Shown: positions 13,501 through 26,413 of the stretch, piece after piece
How positions within the stretch are numbered: position 1 is the stretch's first letter
How the letters are laid out: every line of letters starts with the position of its first letter
Assembly (NCBI RefSeq): GCF_965638725.1
Contig: NC_134954.1
Span: 124,001-188,000, forward strand
Reading direction: 5' to 3'
DNA: 64,000 bases
Source: Aptenodytes patagonicus
Taxonomy: Eukaryota; Chordata; Aves; Sphenisciformes; Spheniscidae
Notes under the pieces: generated by a model
Told to the model about the DNA's origin: nothing
The model's input: only the letters and a program-made list of their open reading frames with translations
Database searches by the model: none
Made by a program: the position numbers and the translations under genes

Positions 13501-16500
13501 GTGGTGAGTGGAGGGCTGTGGAGACTCTCGCAGTAGCAGTTGCACATTTTTTCCATGACCACAGCATTCTTGGCGCTTGGTTTCTTGCCTGGGACTAAGT
13601 GTAATTTTATGGATAATGGAACACCTTATGTACAGGGAGGAATAAAACATCTGTAAGAAATTGCATTTGCCTCAAACCTGCTAATTAATTTCAACCAGAA
13701 TTCCATCCTTTTTTTGCAAAAGAGATGTAGCCTGAGGAGCTGAATCTCGTGTTTGGATTCACTTAGGCGGTGCTCTACTCTCCGTGCTCAAGGTTTCCGG
13801 TCTCACCTACACTGCCCCTGTGCCCACTTCTTACCCGAGTAGAGATTCAAGAGTGAATGTCTATGAATTACGCAGCTAAGAGATGGTACCCTCTCTTCTA
13901 AGGGTATGTGAAAATGCAAAGAAATCTTCAACCAGATGAATACTTCTTTTATTATTGATGCTTGATAACAGTCCACGTAAGTGATCTGTTTTTCCAGCCA
14001 AACATTTCCTTTTTCCCTGCCTTTTTCCTATGCTGTTTTACCTTTCACTCTCTCAGTTATTGAGGCACAGTTTAGGCTGACCTGAACATCTCATCGCTTT
14101 TGGAGTGCTGTGGAGACTTCCACCTCACTCGGCTGTGCTACAGGGGAAGGGAACCAACTGACAAATGTTATGACTATTCATCACATGCAGAATGTCTTGT
14201 GCTTCTGGATCCCGCTAATGCTTATGCATCAAATTGTATTTAAAAACACACAACTTCAACCCTAAACGCAATATATGTTCATATACGTTAATGAGTTGGA
14301 TTTATGCCAGAATATCCCAAGTTTGCCTCTTCATACAGAGGGGACACTAACAGCTCTCAGTGCTGCCCAGCTCTAAGAGTCGGGTGAAGATTTGCCTCCG
14401 CAAATCATCTTTTTTTCAATAAATGAAGGCTGTGGAAAATCTCCCATGGTAAGTGTATTAACAAGAATGATACTGTGGAAATTTGGCCAAAAGCGCTTAA
14501 AGCTGCCTGTAACCAAAAGAAGGTGGTCTCGGGCTGTGTCCTGTTGGAAGGGGATCACACAGCCCCTGCAGGGACCTTCATTGCACGGGCAGAAGGACCT
14601 GGCCCCACTGTTACTGATTGCTTTCTGGAAGCTGTGGTTTCCAATATTAACGCAGACCTCTGCCAAAGCTTATAGAGAGGCAAGAGGGGAGAGAGAGAAG
14701 AAATCCATTTCCATCTGCTGTGCTGACGTCTTTCACCTCTGCTATAGTAATTTTTCTTATCTCTCAGAGGGCTTGCAAGGTGCCAGATGAGTAATAGTAA
14801 GGGCCTTGTACTGTGCAAGGGAGAGAGCTCTGTGGCTTGGGTATGCCCTTGAAGTGTTCACAGCATCCTCTTGCACTCACCTCTCTCCTCACAAGGGTGG
14901 ACCACGTGATTTAAGATTAAAATTTAAATCTAAATTCAGTTCCTCACTTGCCTTTATAAAAATAGAGAGCTCCATAACTGTAAGGAGAGGTCCTGTAATC
15001 ACTAGAAGGGGTTAATTATTCATTTTAAATATCAGAATATTAAAATAATTCATTGTGATTGGTGTTTGCAAAAGCTCGAGTACTAAGTGCAGGCACGGTG
15101 CAGCACTGCTGAGAGGTTTCTGGGTTCTGAGCGTTGCCTCGTCCTTCTCCTATTGAGCTTTCTGTAACACAGCAGGTGTGCTTCTAGGCTTTGGGGTGCT
15201 TAACTGTGTAAAGCAGAAAATATTTACAGTTTGAGGGAAGCATGTCCTTTGGAGTTATTAATCTGCATAGCACATCTGTCAGTGAGAATGAATATTAAAA
15301 TACTTCAGCACTACTTATGTTCACACTGGTTTGGTTCCCCTCCTTCTGCATCTTTCTTTGATGCTTTAATCAGTAATGACTGTGATGATAGCATGTTCTT
15401 CTCATTGAGAGTGGAGGTTTTCTCAAACATTATGTGAATTTTAGATATAAAATCAAATATTAGCAGAATAGGAGCCTCAGGATATGTTCACCCAAGACTG
15501 TCCACAGTGTCCTTGGAGTGTCCAGGTGGGCAGGGTCAGTCCTGGCACGCAGCAAAGCCCAGACCTGGTGGCTGCTGCTGGCCATGAGGAAGGGTGTCCT
15601 AGTGCCTTCCCTTCCAGGGGAGTGGGAGACCCCGCACTGGTCTCCCAAAGAGCACAGGCAATAGCTGTGCTCCAAGATGGGTATGTTTTAAAAGCAAATT
15701 AATGGAATTAGTGCTAGTGTATGTGATAACAACCAAGTATATCTGTATAGCAGCTCTATGCTGATGCACACTCTTAAGTGGGACCTTTGCAATTGCAGGA
15801 TGTCTCAGAGAAGACTCTTGGGCTCCTCTGTGTGGAGTGTTTGCAGTGCTAAACCTCTTCTCCTAGGGAAGAGGGAGCCCTCTCTGTGAATCCAGAGAGT
15901 TGGTGATGTGGTGGTGTGTCTGTTGTATCTTCCAGGACACTTGGGTACAGTATTTGATCATTTGGGCGTGACACCTGGCTGCTATCATGGAAAACCCATG
16001 GTGTTTGGGGTAGAACTGTATTAGGCTTGAAATGGCTCCGTGCTCTGGGTTAGTGGTTTGCTCTCCTTTCAGTCTCTATGGGATCTACCCATAGTTGTCT
16101 GAGCTCGAAGAGCAAGTGGGAACCCCTTTGGGTGCAGGCTTACTGTCGGGGCAGGGGAGGTTGGTCACAGTCCTCCTGTAAGGGTGAGGCAGTGAGTCTT
16201 GCTCCCCAACTTGAATTTTTGTGATGTTTTTCTCTGCCAAGCCTAGAAGACCAGTTATGAGACCGAGGATTGATGGGTGAGAGGGTGTTCTCCCAAGGCA
16301 ACTGCTAATGAGAGGTAATCTGCATTTGCCTTGCTGACTTAGGGGGACTTTAACTGGTGCTTCAAGGACTGCTGTGAGGGGTGCTTCTGTAGAAAGAGAT
16401 AGGTGGGGTTCACTCATTTGCTAAGCCTCATTAATTTTTGTTTTGCCTGGTGATAAAATGACTTAGTTCTGGGGGCAGATTTCTCCCTTCTCTTTCCCAC

Positions 16501-19500
16501 AGCACACTTTCCCTGCAGGTTAGATGGTTGTGGGGTGAAACCCAGGGCAGTGATGGGGCAGAGAATAGGATGGACAGAAATGCTGCCTGGTAGGTAGCAC
16601 AGCAAGGAATGTGAGCCTGGGCTGGCCCCACAGTCCTGCGATACACAAGAGTATCACAAAGAGCCAGTGGAGGAGGAAAATGTGGTTTCTGGTGCTGGCG
16701 GGTGACTGTGCTCTGGGAGGAAGGAAAGTGCAGCTCAGCCTGTGGGGCACAGCTGCTCCCTGCTGTCCTGCAGGGTGAAAGTGCTGTGCGAAACTTAGCT
16801 TCCCTAACTGCAAATGCTTGAACACTTCACTTCTGAGTTTTTGAAGCATCTGCTGAAAAATATTTGAGCTAGAGGAAAAAAAAAAAAGGTTCACAGCTGC
16901 TTTGTTTTGAACTAGAAAAATCCTTAGTGTGTTCATCAGGTAAGTGACTGCTGTTGGACAAATCTCCACTGCGCACAAACACAGTGGCAGAGCACAAGGT
17001 ATGTCCCCTCTAGCTCTTTGGAGAATCCAAGGACAGTCGCTGTGGCCTCCTTCAAAGCAAGTCCTGTGGGGAATCGCAGTACCCGGCGGTGGAAGTGTTG
17101 CCCCTTGCTTCAGAGCCACCATGTGGCCTGTTGCCCTTGTTGTATGTGTATTTTGTGTTCACGTAAACGTCTGATCTTCCAGTGCCCACAGTTATTGCTG
17201 CTAATGGAAGAGTTCCTCCAGCTCTGAGAAGGAGCACTTGCTGCAGGGGAACCTGTAGCAGAGACGAACCAGCTCTAATGATGAACCAAGTACGAGCAGC
17301 TCTAATGAGCAGAGCTCCTGCTGCCGTTCAAGTGGGAAAATATAAAAGAATCCCACAGTTGCGTTTTCACTGGGATTGAAGTCAAATGAAGCAAAGAAAA
17401 CCAATTCCTTGTTTATTTTGTGTGTGGGCGGATTTTCTTGTTTCTAAAGGTGATTGCTCTCTTCAGTCACTGGGGCTGCACTGTTACTGCAGGCTCGTCT
17501 GGGTTCAGCTGTCTTAAGACTGATTTCTCTTATCTGGCATCTGAAGTGTTTCAGTGCTTAAGCTTTAATGCTTCCTGCCTTTGGGAATGTGTTTGTCTCA
17601 CATCCCCAGTTCAGTCTCAATTTGTTCTGGGTAAGCACTGCAGCAGCATTAATAATTGTCCAGATAAATGCTTGAGGACCAGTGTAATTACCCTTTCCCA
17701 TTGTGCCAGTGGAAGGGAATTGCTGGCAAAGTGCTGTTTTTCCTCATTTTCCTCTGCCCAAGCTGTACAAAACTATTACCCCAAAATTAAAAACTGTTGG
17801 ATTAATTAATGAAATTAATATGTAACACATCAAATGCCTTGCTACGTTTTTTTCCTTTCCATAACACCTGAGCGACCAATAGGGCAAAGGTCTGATGAAA
17901 AGCATGCCTAGATCCTGGCTTCTCCTGCCTTGCTTGTGATTACCCCTGGAGCAAGGGGGCTCAGAGGGCCCTGCAGTGGGTGGTGAGGACGGTACAAGCC
18001 TGGATATGCTTTATGGGGCATGAATGTCCCTATGGGCCACTGGTGCTGGGTACCTGTCCCCTGGCGGGTGTGCCAGTGCCAGCTGGAGAACAGGAGATGG
18101 GGCTGCAGCCCTGCCGGAGAACCTGATCTCTCACGGGCTTTGCTCCTTTGCTGCTTCTCCTTTTCTCTCTGTGAGGAAGGATGCTCTGGCAGGGTGGGAT
18201 AAGAAAGGGAACTGAAAGTCTGAAAACTGGTCAGATTTGGAGTCTGAGGTGAAAGAGCTGCTAAACCTCCTTTAAACCTCAGGAGCTTTGCATCACTGCG
18301 CTTACAGTAGTTTTATGCTGATGTAACTCAACCCAGGGCAGGAGTCTGTGAGGAAAAGCAGAGTATTGAGCCCATGTACTAATTTCCAAGAATTAACCAC
18401 AGTCAATAATTTGGAGGCAGGACTTCAGATTCATTTGTTAAGGAGATGACAGAAGAGTAGCCTGTCAGTGAATTAAGGAAAAAAAAAATCCGTGCTGTAA
18501 TATAGTGATATAAAAGCTGGAATTTATTAATTTGCATTCTGACAATTCATGTGAGAGGACTCTGCCAAGCTTGTCAAAGACTCTGAATAATGACTTTTTA
18601 ACCCCTGTGTTCAACAAATCATTTATCTGTTTCCAACACACATTTTTAAGGTCTCACGTGCTGACTACAGCTATTCTGGAACCTGGTAGCACAATGGTTG
18701 TCTGCTGCAAGTTTCATGGATGCAATGGGGGAATCGCTACCTGTTTTGTCGCTTTCAGTGAGCCGGTTATTTTGAACAGGGGACTTAGGATGCAGACCAC
18801 ATTTGACGAAACAGTTTACCCAATGGCACTTTTACACCCCATGCCTTGGATTGGGCATGCTGCTGAAACCCAGGAATGGCCATAAAAATATCTTGCTTCT
18901 CCAGGACATCCAAGAGCTCAGGTTGAACCTGATGCTGGCTATGAAGCATTTGTACTAGAAGGAATCCCAAACTATTGGTTTTGGTAGCCCATGAATGGTT
19001 TGCATTGCTGAAGTTGTCTTTGAGAGACTTGTCCATGTGCACTGTTTCTGCTGGCTACAATGGTTTTGAAGCAGTAAAATAATAGACACGACCAAGCTTT
19101 TCAAACCAGCACGGTGATTTGGATGGAAGACACATCCAGCTTTCCTGTACTGCCCAGCTTCATGTTCCAGAGGGTTTTCCCCAGCTGCAAGCAGCCGCCT
19201 GCATGCTTCACCCTGAGCACCGAAATAGGTTAGCCCGACGTCCTCTAAACCTGCTTGGGCTCCTAGGACCTCCTAGGGCACTGGGCTATGTGAAATAAGA
19301 AACGGTTGTTGGATTTGCTTTTCAGTTTCTCACAGACTGCTCAGGGGTGGTTGCCGGCTGTCTCCCAGGCTCTGTTTCACTTCCCTCATTTTTGTGAACT
19401 TCTAATTCGATGTGAGCTGAGGGATTACAGCTGTGGCATGTAGCATGGATGAGATCCTGTGTACTCACCTGAAGCTACATACTCAGCTATAGGGGAAATA

Positions 19501-22500
19501 ACATGCTCTTGAGACTCTGATAACAAAACTAAGGCAATTATAAAGCATCCTTGCTCTTTGCAGCAAATCCCAGTCAGCAGGTTTCTGCTAGCAGCTCTGT
19601 TACGGGAATGGGACCGGCCATGGGAGGCAAAGCTGGCTCTTGCCATCCTGCCGAGGCGCTGCGGTGAAGCCCCCCCATGCAGGAACCTCAGGAAGGAGAG
19701 GTAAACCCTCACACCCAGCTCTCTGCCACCGCACAACTTCATCGTGCTTTTGCAGCACAACAGCCTCCCCCTGGGTAAAGCAGCTGCCTTTGCTCTCACC
19801 TGGATCCTGCACAGTGCTTCACAGGGGAGGTATGAAATTGCTACGTAAACAGAAAGACTTATCAGAAAGGAGATAATTAAGAGGAAAGCTCAATGTGTTT
19901 GGAAACCTAAATACCCCTCATTTTCTAATGGTTGTTTTCAGTATTCAGATTTATTGTCAACAGCATACTGTAATGTGTGCAAGCTCCTCTGGTATTCATT
20001 TGAAACGGCTCAGAGCAAACCCTTCCCTCTGGCTGTTGCCTGCCAGTCTGAAATGAGACCTGGGGGCAAAAATGGGTCCTCTCAGTGGTGACAATTTTCT
20101 TCAGGTTTAAGGAAACTGCGAGCTTGAAGGAAGATGGTAGGATCTGTCAGCTGCTTGCAAGCAGCACAGGAGAATATGAGAGCCTGGACCGATTTCCAAG
20201 ATCTTAAGCATCCCTGCATATCTTCTGTGATGACAATCATGTCAGAAACCAGAGCATGAAAATACAAATGTCAAGTGAAAGGATGTAATTTTTCATGCCT
20301 GGCTGAAACCAAACACCCCAATTTCCCACTACAATTTTACTCCTGTAAGTAGTGCAGATAACCTCAGTTAAGGGAAGGTATTCATGGCCGGAGTTGAAAG
20401 CATATGAAAAAGGCTTACAGAGTATTGCCTATACTTTGGGATCTTCTAAAAGCACAAATGTGTGTTGTTCAATTCCTTAAATACTTAGCTTGCATATGAA
20501 GCTTATTTTGTTCAGTCTTTTTTTCCTCCCTCTTACACACACCAGGGATTTTGCTGCTTCTGCACCTTGCTGCCATGGGGGAAGCTGAGTGGCAGTGTAA
20601 CCGGCCGGGAGAAGCCTGTGTCAGCAATGGGCACACTGCCTGAGCCCAGGGGCTTGCTGCCCCTGCAGAACCGCTGCCTCCCGGCTTCCCCTTGTTCACT
20701 GGATTCCCGAACAAGCTCCGTAGCACCCAGCCCTCCACGCTCGGCTGTGCCCAGGTGTGTCCGGCAGCACTGTCTGGTTTTGACTTTCCCTCTTCGTGGA
20801 AACCTCCCTTTGTGGAAGGATAACCTGGATCCAGACGGAGATGTGTGTCTGGCAAATTGGGTATGATGATACGGTAGAGGCTGAGCCTCAGAACCAGCTC
20901 TTCTCCTGCATGCCGGGGCTTCAGGAGCCCTGTCCTACAGGGTCATGCAACAAATACAACGTTGCATGCGCAGACTTTGCACGAACTGCAGAAAAATGGC
21001 TCTTCCCCTTCTGAGAATAATTTTCATGTTATTTCCCAGAATGTTTCCCATGTTTTAGGGTCCCTGCAGGACCAGACAGCCCAGAAAAGGCAGCTCCTGA
21101 CCTTCACACTCGTCACCCCTGATGAAGGGTGCAATAGCCCCTTGCCACCACCCTATCCCCTTTTCCATGCCACTGCGGTCACTGGAGGACCAGTTCATGT
21201 CACTGAAGGGTTCCCATCACTTGCTGGGTTTGCAGAGGGCTCTACTAAAGCTGCGGAGTCCTGCTGCCGCCTGAACTGGTGACATACTAATGCTCACCCT
21301 CGTGACAGTGTCCAAAGCTGTCCTGAAGACAGATAGCTCTCGAGGGCCTAAAATTCCCTTGTTATATGATGGATGCATCAGTGAGAAAAGTATTTAATAT
21401 GAAAACTTACACCCTTCAGTGCTCCCACCTAGGTACAGCCTCAGCAGAAATAAAGACTCTGTCTGCTGACGTATGGACAGCACAACCTTCCCACAGGGAA
21501 CAACTCTCCATCCAGGTTTTCTTGCTGTTTCTTGCCCATGGAGGAGCTTTGGAGAGGAAAAGCCTCTCCTTGCAGGCACTACCTGCTCCAGCCCTGGCTG
21601 CTGTGGCTGGCTTGCAACAAGCAGCACCTCTAAACCAGTTTTTGTAGCTTCAAAAGATGGAAAAAATAGAGTCCCATGAGAGCCAGCCCTCTGCCTGGAC
21701 TCAGGGGACAGGTCCATGGTGGTGCAGGAGCAGCCACTGTTCACAGCAAAGGGTGACCAAAGAGGACTGAGCTCGCTATTAGGGGAACAAAAGGTATTTG
21801 TAATGAGACGACAAGCTGGGAAAGGCTGAGAAGGATTATCTTATCTCCACTGATTTGATTTAATTCTGCCCAAAGTCCCAAAGCAATAATAAGCTTAAGT
21901 TAAATGTTTGCATCTGCAAATGTGGCTCATAGAGTGATTTTATCTAATTCCCTCCTATCTTTCAGGCGCTCGCTGCATGAGCTGAGACAAAGTCAGATCT
22001 TGTAGCACTGATGGAGCTTGTGCCCAGCCTGGGGTGGGCTCCCGGGGTGTGGGGGCCAAGTGTGGGGCTGTGTAGGGTGGTGAATTCTTGCTTTGTGCTG
22101 GGGGAGAGTGGGTGGCCTGGCCTGAGCTGCCTGGTCCTTGCCTGCCCAGTCTTTGCCTGGCCACAGGCTGGTGTGTGACAGAGGGACTGCCACACTCATG
22201 GATCCTCTCCCAGTGTTGCTGTGCCATGAGCAGGCAGTGCTGGTGTATCACTCCCTAGGACTCATGGCTAAATGCAGATGCTATTCACAAGAAATCAAAA
22301 AATTGTGCATTAGCATTTCCAGCTGCTACTGGAAATGTGTGACACTGTCACTGTGTGACAGTGGCAGCCCTGACAGTGTTCCGTACCAAACGCTGCATTG
22401 GGGTGGGTTAGCACTACTAAAAGCAAGTATCTCTTGTCTTGGGAATAGATTGATAGCTCATGGTCATTTATGGATTGGCTTTGTTCTGTGTGCAAGGGGT

Positions 22501-23053
22501 AAGCTTCATGCCATAGGACTGCCTTACAGTTTGTATTTGCTAAACTCCAGCTTCTTGCTTTGCCTGAATCCTGCCAGCAGCTGGATTATATATGACTTTT
22601 CTTTTTAGCACCCTTTTTTGCAGGGTTCACTCTTACGCTTTCAGAAAAGAAGCACTGATCTTCTGAAATCACAGCTCCCATGCCCTCCACTGATCATATA
22701 GCCTCTGAACCTCTCCATAGGCTTGCTGCAGATTTAAGTCCTAGGACCAATCTCATCGAGGTAGGTAGGTCCCTTCTAGTTTTAATTAGGGGTAATTGGG
22801 AGTATCTCGAGTGGTCTGGCAAACTTCCTTCATCTGCAAAGCTGTCATAGGGACTTCCAGCTGCTCACACTTGAGTGTGACTTTGAAAGCCCTGGTAGAC
22901 TGGATCCTGTCACCAAGACAGTCACAGGAGAGCTAGTTTCCAAGGATAGCAGCACATCTGACAGCAGAGAAGTTATAAAGGTGGAAAATGGGGGTCACAG
23001 GTTTCTGTTTGGTTTGGGGTCACAGTAAAAAGGCAGTTGAGGAATCTACTTAC
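7591..23053 (-). other. TMT opsin intron 2 (large)
   Basis: About 15.5 kb between exon 2 (donor GTAAGT) and exon 3 (acceptor CCCAG). No second gene, CR1 fragment or LTR was recognised on either strand. Scattered frames of 60-200 codons are not bounded by plausible splice sites or recognisable domains. A 21-base perfect hairpin sequence lies at 22343-22363. Confidence 0.85.
22343..22363. repeat. Short perfect inverted repeat (9-bp arms, 3-base loop)
   Basis: CACTGTCAC is followed by TGT and then its exact reverse complement GTGACAGTG. It lies in opsin intron 2, about 0.7 kb from exon 2. The arms are too short for a microRNA precursor, and no function is claimed. Confidence 0.6.
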
Positions 23054-23382
23054 CTGCCTTATAGTGCACAGCAGCTTCCCATATGAATAAACAATAGTGA
23101 CAAAAGGGATTACAAGGCAAAAGAAGAAAAGACATACGATGTAGGACGTATTGTTAGCGTCCTTTCAATGCCAGTTAACGGAGCACATTGTCCCTGATCC
23201 TTCTGGCCCATAACTGCTCCAGCCGAAAAGGGGGGGTGCAGTCCAGACCAAGGAGTACGTCCAGGACGGGACAATGCCTGTCCATGTTTTTCTGTAGTTT
23301 GTGGTATTGGCCTCTGCTGTTCCCGTCATGGTGCAGTAACGTTCATAAGAAAGTACAGCCAGGGAGATGAGAGAGACAATGC
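23054..23382 (-). CDS. TMTOPS: TMT opsin exon 2 (TM3-TM5), contains in-frame TGA
   Basis: Exon 2 begins after the acceptor ...GATACAG and supplies the last two bases of Gly116, then IVSLISLAVLSYERYC, the TM3 end with the ERY motif (Glu129-Tyr131). TM4 follows (WTGIVPSWTYSLVWTAPPLFGW), then extracellular loop 2 with Glu176 (bovine 181) and Cys182 (bovine 187, disulfide partner of Cys105). Codon 188, directly after CSVNWH, is TGA (plus-strand positions 23165-23167). The same frame then continues without a break through KDANNTSYIVCLFFF, TM5, to YGKLLCTIRQ and the donor CAG|GTAAGT in phase 0. Everything except that one codon is conserved in kind, so the exon looks recently functional. If the stop is real, the product is 187 residues and lacks TM5-TM7 and the retinal lysine. 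The stop lies about 110 bases upstream of the exon junction, so nonsense-mediated decay would be expected. Confidence 0.9.
23165..23167 (-). other. Premature in-frame TGA, codon 188 of the TMT opsin
   Basis: On the minus strand the frame reads TGG CAT TGA AAG GAC GCT, so the codon between His187 and Lys189 is a stop. No base insertion or deletion is present, because the same frame gives recognisable opsin sequence on both sides. A single substitution from TGG, CGA, GGA or TCA would explain it. I cannot tell from one sequence whether it is fixed, polymorphic or an assembly error. Confidence 0.9.
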
Positions 23383-26300
23383 CTGTATCAAAACATACAT
23401 TTGTATTAGCAGAAATGGCTGAATTAAGGCTTTGACCTATCTCCCAAAGTGATACTTCAAGCTAAACATGAGGCTGATGGCAGTGGCTTTGGAAACCCGG
23501 TGGGCAAGGACTAGGGCTGGAGGTGTCCCCCTAAGAGTGAGAGGTGCTGAGAGCCTGACCTCACTCACCAAAAGCTGGGGAGTCTTTAAACATGTGTCCA
23601 GCCAAAGCAAGTCTGTTATAAATGCTGATTGATAATTAAGCACATCTGTCTGCATGTATACATACGTGTGTGCATGACCTGCAGCAAAATCCTGGTTTCT
23701 CTATCACATTTGGTGTTGGTGCACCTGTAAGACTTCAGGATTAAAGATTAATAGCTGTCTTCACCTAAAGTTCAGGGCTTATACAACTTCACGAGCTTCC
23801 TTAAGCATCACTGCTTCTGCTTGAAATGGTAACATTGGCACTTTGCTTCCTGGGATTTATGCTTTCTCCCAGATCTTTTTTTTTTTCCCCTGCAGGAAAG
23901 GTATGTGAGGAACAATAAATGACCATGCCCATGCTCTGCTCTCTTCACACAACCTTCCCTGTCCTTGCCCTCTCCCTAGACGTTATAGTCTCCAGGCACT
24001 TCTTGGATATTTTCATACAGCCATATGAGTGCTGGAGACTCACACAAACCCCCCCAGACCTGTGCTGTGCTGGACCTTGAGAACGTGGCATTCTCACAAC
24101 GAAATATATGTAAGCAAGGGCAGATGCTGCAGAGGAACAAAAGTGACTTTACTTACGGAATTTCAGTTGTTGGACAGAAAAGATGGTTCTGTTAAAGTGG
24201 GAAGAGGGTGTGTGTCACCGGAGGAACCTGCTTAAATAAAACTCCCGGTGAGAGCCAGGAGAGCTTTCCTCACAGAGTGTCTGTCACTCCCAAGGAAACC
24301 ACAAAGTCAAAATAAAGATCTGTGTCTCTTGGTGTTAGAACAGAAAAAATAGAAGTAAGGAACACGGGCGCTTTGTTGCTCGGGTTTGAAACCTAACTCG
24401 CTTCCAAGGGCAAGAATTGCAGCTCATTAAAGCAATGCTTTTCATATCTAAAGCATGAGGACAACTTTAATAGTAAGCAAAAATCCAAATCCTCTTTACA
24501 GGGCAAGGCACCTCTTCTGAGATGTGGAAAATGAGAGGTGCCCCTCTGCCTCTGCCAGCTCGAAAGTGCAGCAGTCTGAACCCTACCTTGGGGAAGCGCA
24601 GCCCCCTCCAGGTTTTTCATACAGATTTATTGCTGTGTGGTAATGAAGAAATGTAGCTTAAAACAATGTCATGAAGCCCGCTGTGCCAGCAAGTGCCCTG
24701 GTGTGCCTTAGCATGGCTGTGCAGGGTGCAGGTGGCTCATGAGCCCTTGCAGAGACATTTATGGGTCTCTTGCAATTGGGGTACTGTCAGCAGATATGAA
24801 TGGGGAGAGAAAACCCCTTAGCAGCAAATCAAAGATTTCTTCTGTATACAGTAATGCTGCGGGGGGGGGGGGCTTGTAATTTCTAATGCTGATATTAGAG
24901 TTTGTAATTTCACACACACACACCTCCCAGCCTGCATTTTGGAAGTGATGCTGGCAGGTGATGCTGAATGTAGCTGGAGCTGCTGGTTAATGCTGACATA
25001 CTCTGTTTAAACTTTCCTTGGCGTGTAAAGGTCTTACGTACACAAAGCTGGCTTGCTACCCTGTATAACTTCATCAGAGAGAGAGGTGGCAGCAAACATC
25101 TAAACTGCTGCCGGAAATGTATCTTCAGAGTGGGTGTAGGCAGTGTGAGTGTCTCCTAAAGCAGTGGTGTGCAGCCTGGACGTAATACTAAGCTGTTTTC
25201 CTCTGGTTGTTCAGGTCTGTTACTGATGGGCAGAGCGATGACTTCTGGTAAAGCCTCTGACCTGTATGAGTGCTAGCTGGGGGATAGCCCCACTGATGTG
25301 TGTCAGTGTCTGTAGTGTTAAAGCAGGCTGGGAGAGATTTTCAGCACTGGGAAGCTTGAAAGTATGAGATATTGTTAAACTTAGCTTAAAGAGACATTGC
25401 TCTAAACTTCTGTTTCTATAGCTTAGGAAACACTGCAGAGCTGGGAGGACAATGCAGTGGCAGGTCTGCATACCTGCTATCCACACAGCGCCCTTGCCGT
25501 CTCCACCGCACCATGGGTCTCCCTCTATGTGCCTGGCTGGCAGGTGAGGAAGTGGCTGGGTAAAGGCAGAGGGGCACAGTGGATGCTCTTTCCTGCTTAC
25601 CACCCTCCCTTGTGCTGCAAACATTTGCCTTGCACAGAGTCACATCAGTCCCTAGGACCTGGAGCCCTGCATTACCCTCCTGCATGCCAGGGTGCTCCCA
25701 GGGTCCCTCTACACTGACACTGCAACTGCCCCACCACGAAGCATCTAGGGCATGGAGCTTCGTCTGCTCCCACCTCGCTCTCGCTGCCCTGCGGTGAACG
25801 CGGAGGCAGCTGTGACAGCAGGGATGGGCAACGCCATCCTGGGCTGCCAAGCACTGCCAGTTCCCGAAGCCGGGGCCTGGGGTCAGGTCTGAAAGCCACG
25901 AGATCTCAAAGAAATCACGGCTGTTGAGGTTCCGAGCTGCCTGCTCCTTCAGTAACCATGAGAAACATGCACTTTGCAGCCTGAATGAGGATTCATATTT
26001 AACGCTGCCTGGTGGGTTATGAGCTTTTTCCAGAAAAATAAAAGTTGGGAAAGTTTAACCCCAGTCCTGTGCCTTTTGCATCCTCGGGGAACTGCTGCCC
26101 ATACACAAACTTGCCCCATCCCACTTGCCCTGCTCTCCTGCGTGCACACACTCAGACAAGCACCCACATGCCCGTGCTGCTGGGTTTGGGGCTCCTCACC
26201 CTGAGCTCCCCTGGAGCTGCTGGGGCTGTCCCGTCCTCGTCCCCTCTCCGACGGGAGGCTGCCGGGCGCAGCCTTGTCCTCCCCGCGGCGTGGAGCCGCC

Positions 26301-26413
26301 TCCCCTGCGCGGGTGCAGACCCCCCGCAGCCTCCCCCGGTTCCCGGCTGCCCCCCCGCCTCCTTCCCCACGGCTCCCCCCTCCCCGTGCTGGTGCCGGGC
26401 GTGTCCCACTCAC
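23383..26413 (-). other. TMT opsin intron 1
   Basis: About 3.0 kb between the GTGAGT donor of exon 1 and the CAG acceptor of exon 2. It holds a 12-base poly-G run (24861-24872) and a short CA repeat near 24911-24923. No other gene or transposon was recognised. Confidence 0.85.
24861..24872 (+). repeat. Poly-G run of 12
   Basis: Twelve consecutive G residues in opsin intron 1, shortly before a CA dinucleotide tract. Confidence 0.9.

Noticed and set aside
16520-17122. A 200-codon minus-strand frame in opsin intron 2
   Set aside because: No domain, no plausible splice borders and low-complexity stretches; consistent with chance.
23165-23167. TGA read as selenocysteine
   Set aside because: Opsins are not selenoproteins, and no SECIS element can be supported in the little 3' sequence available.
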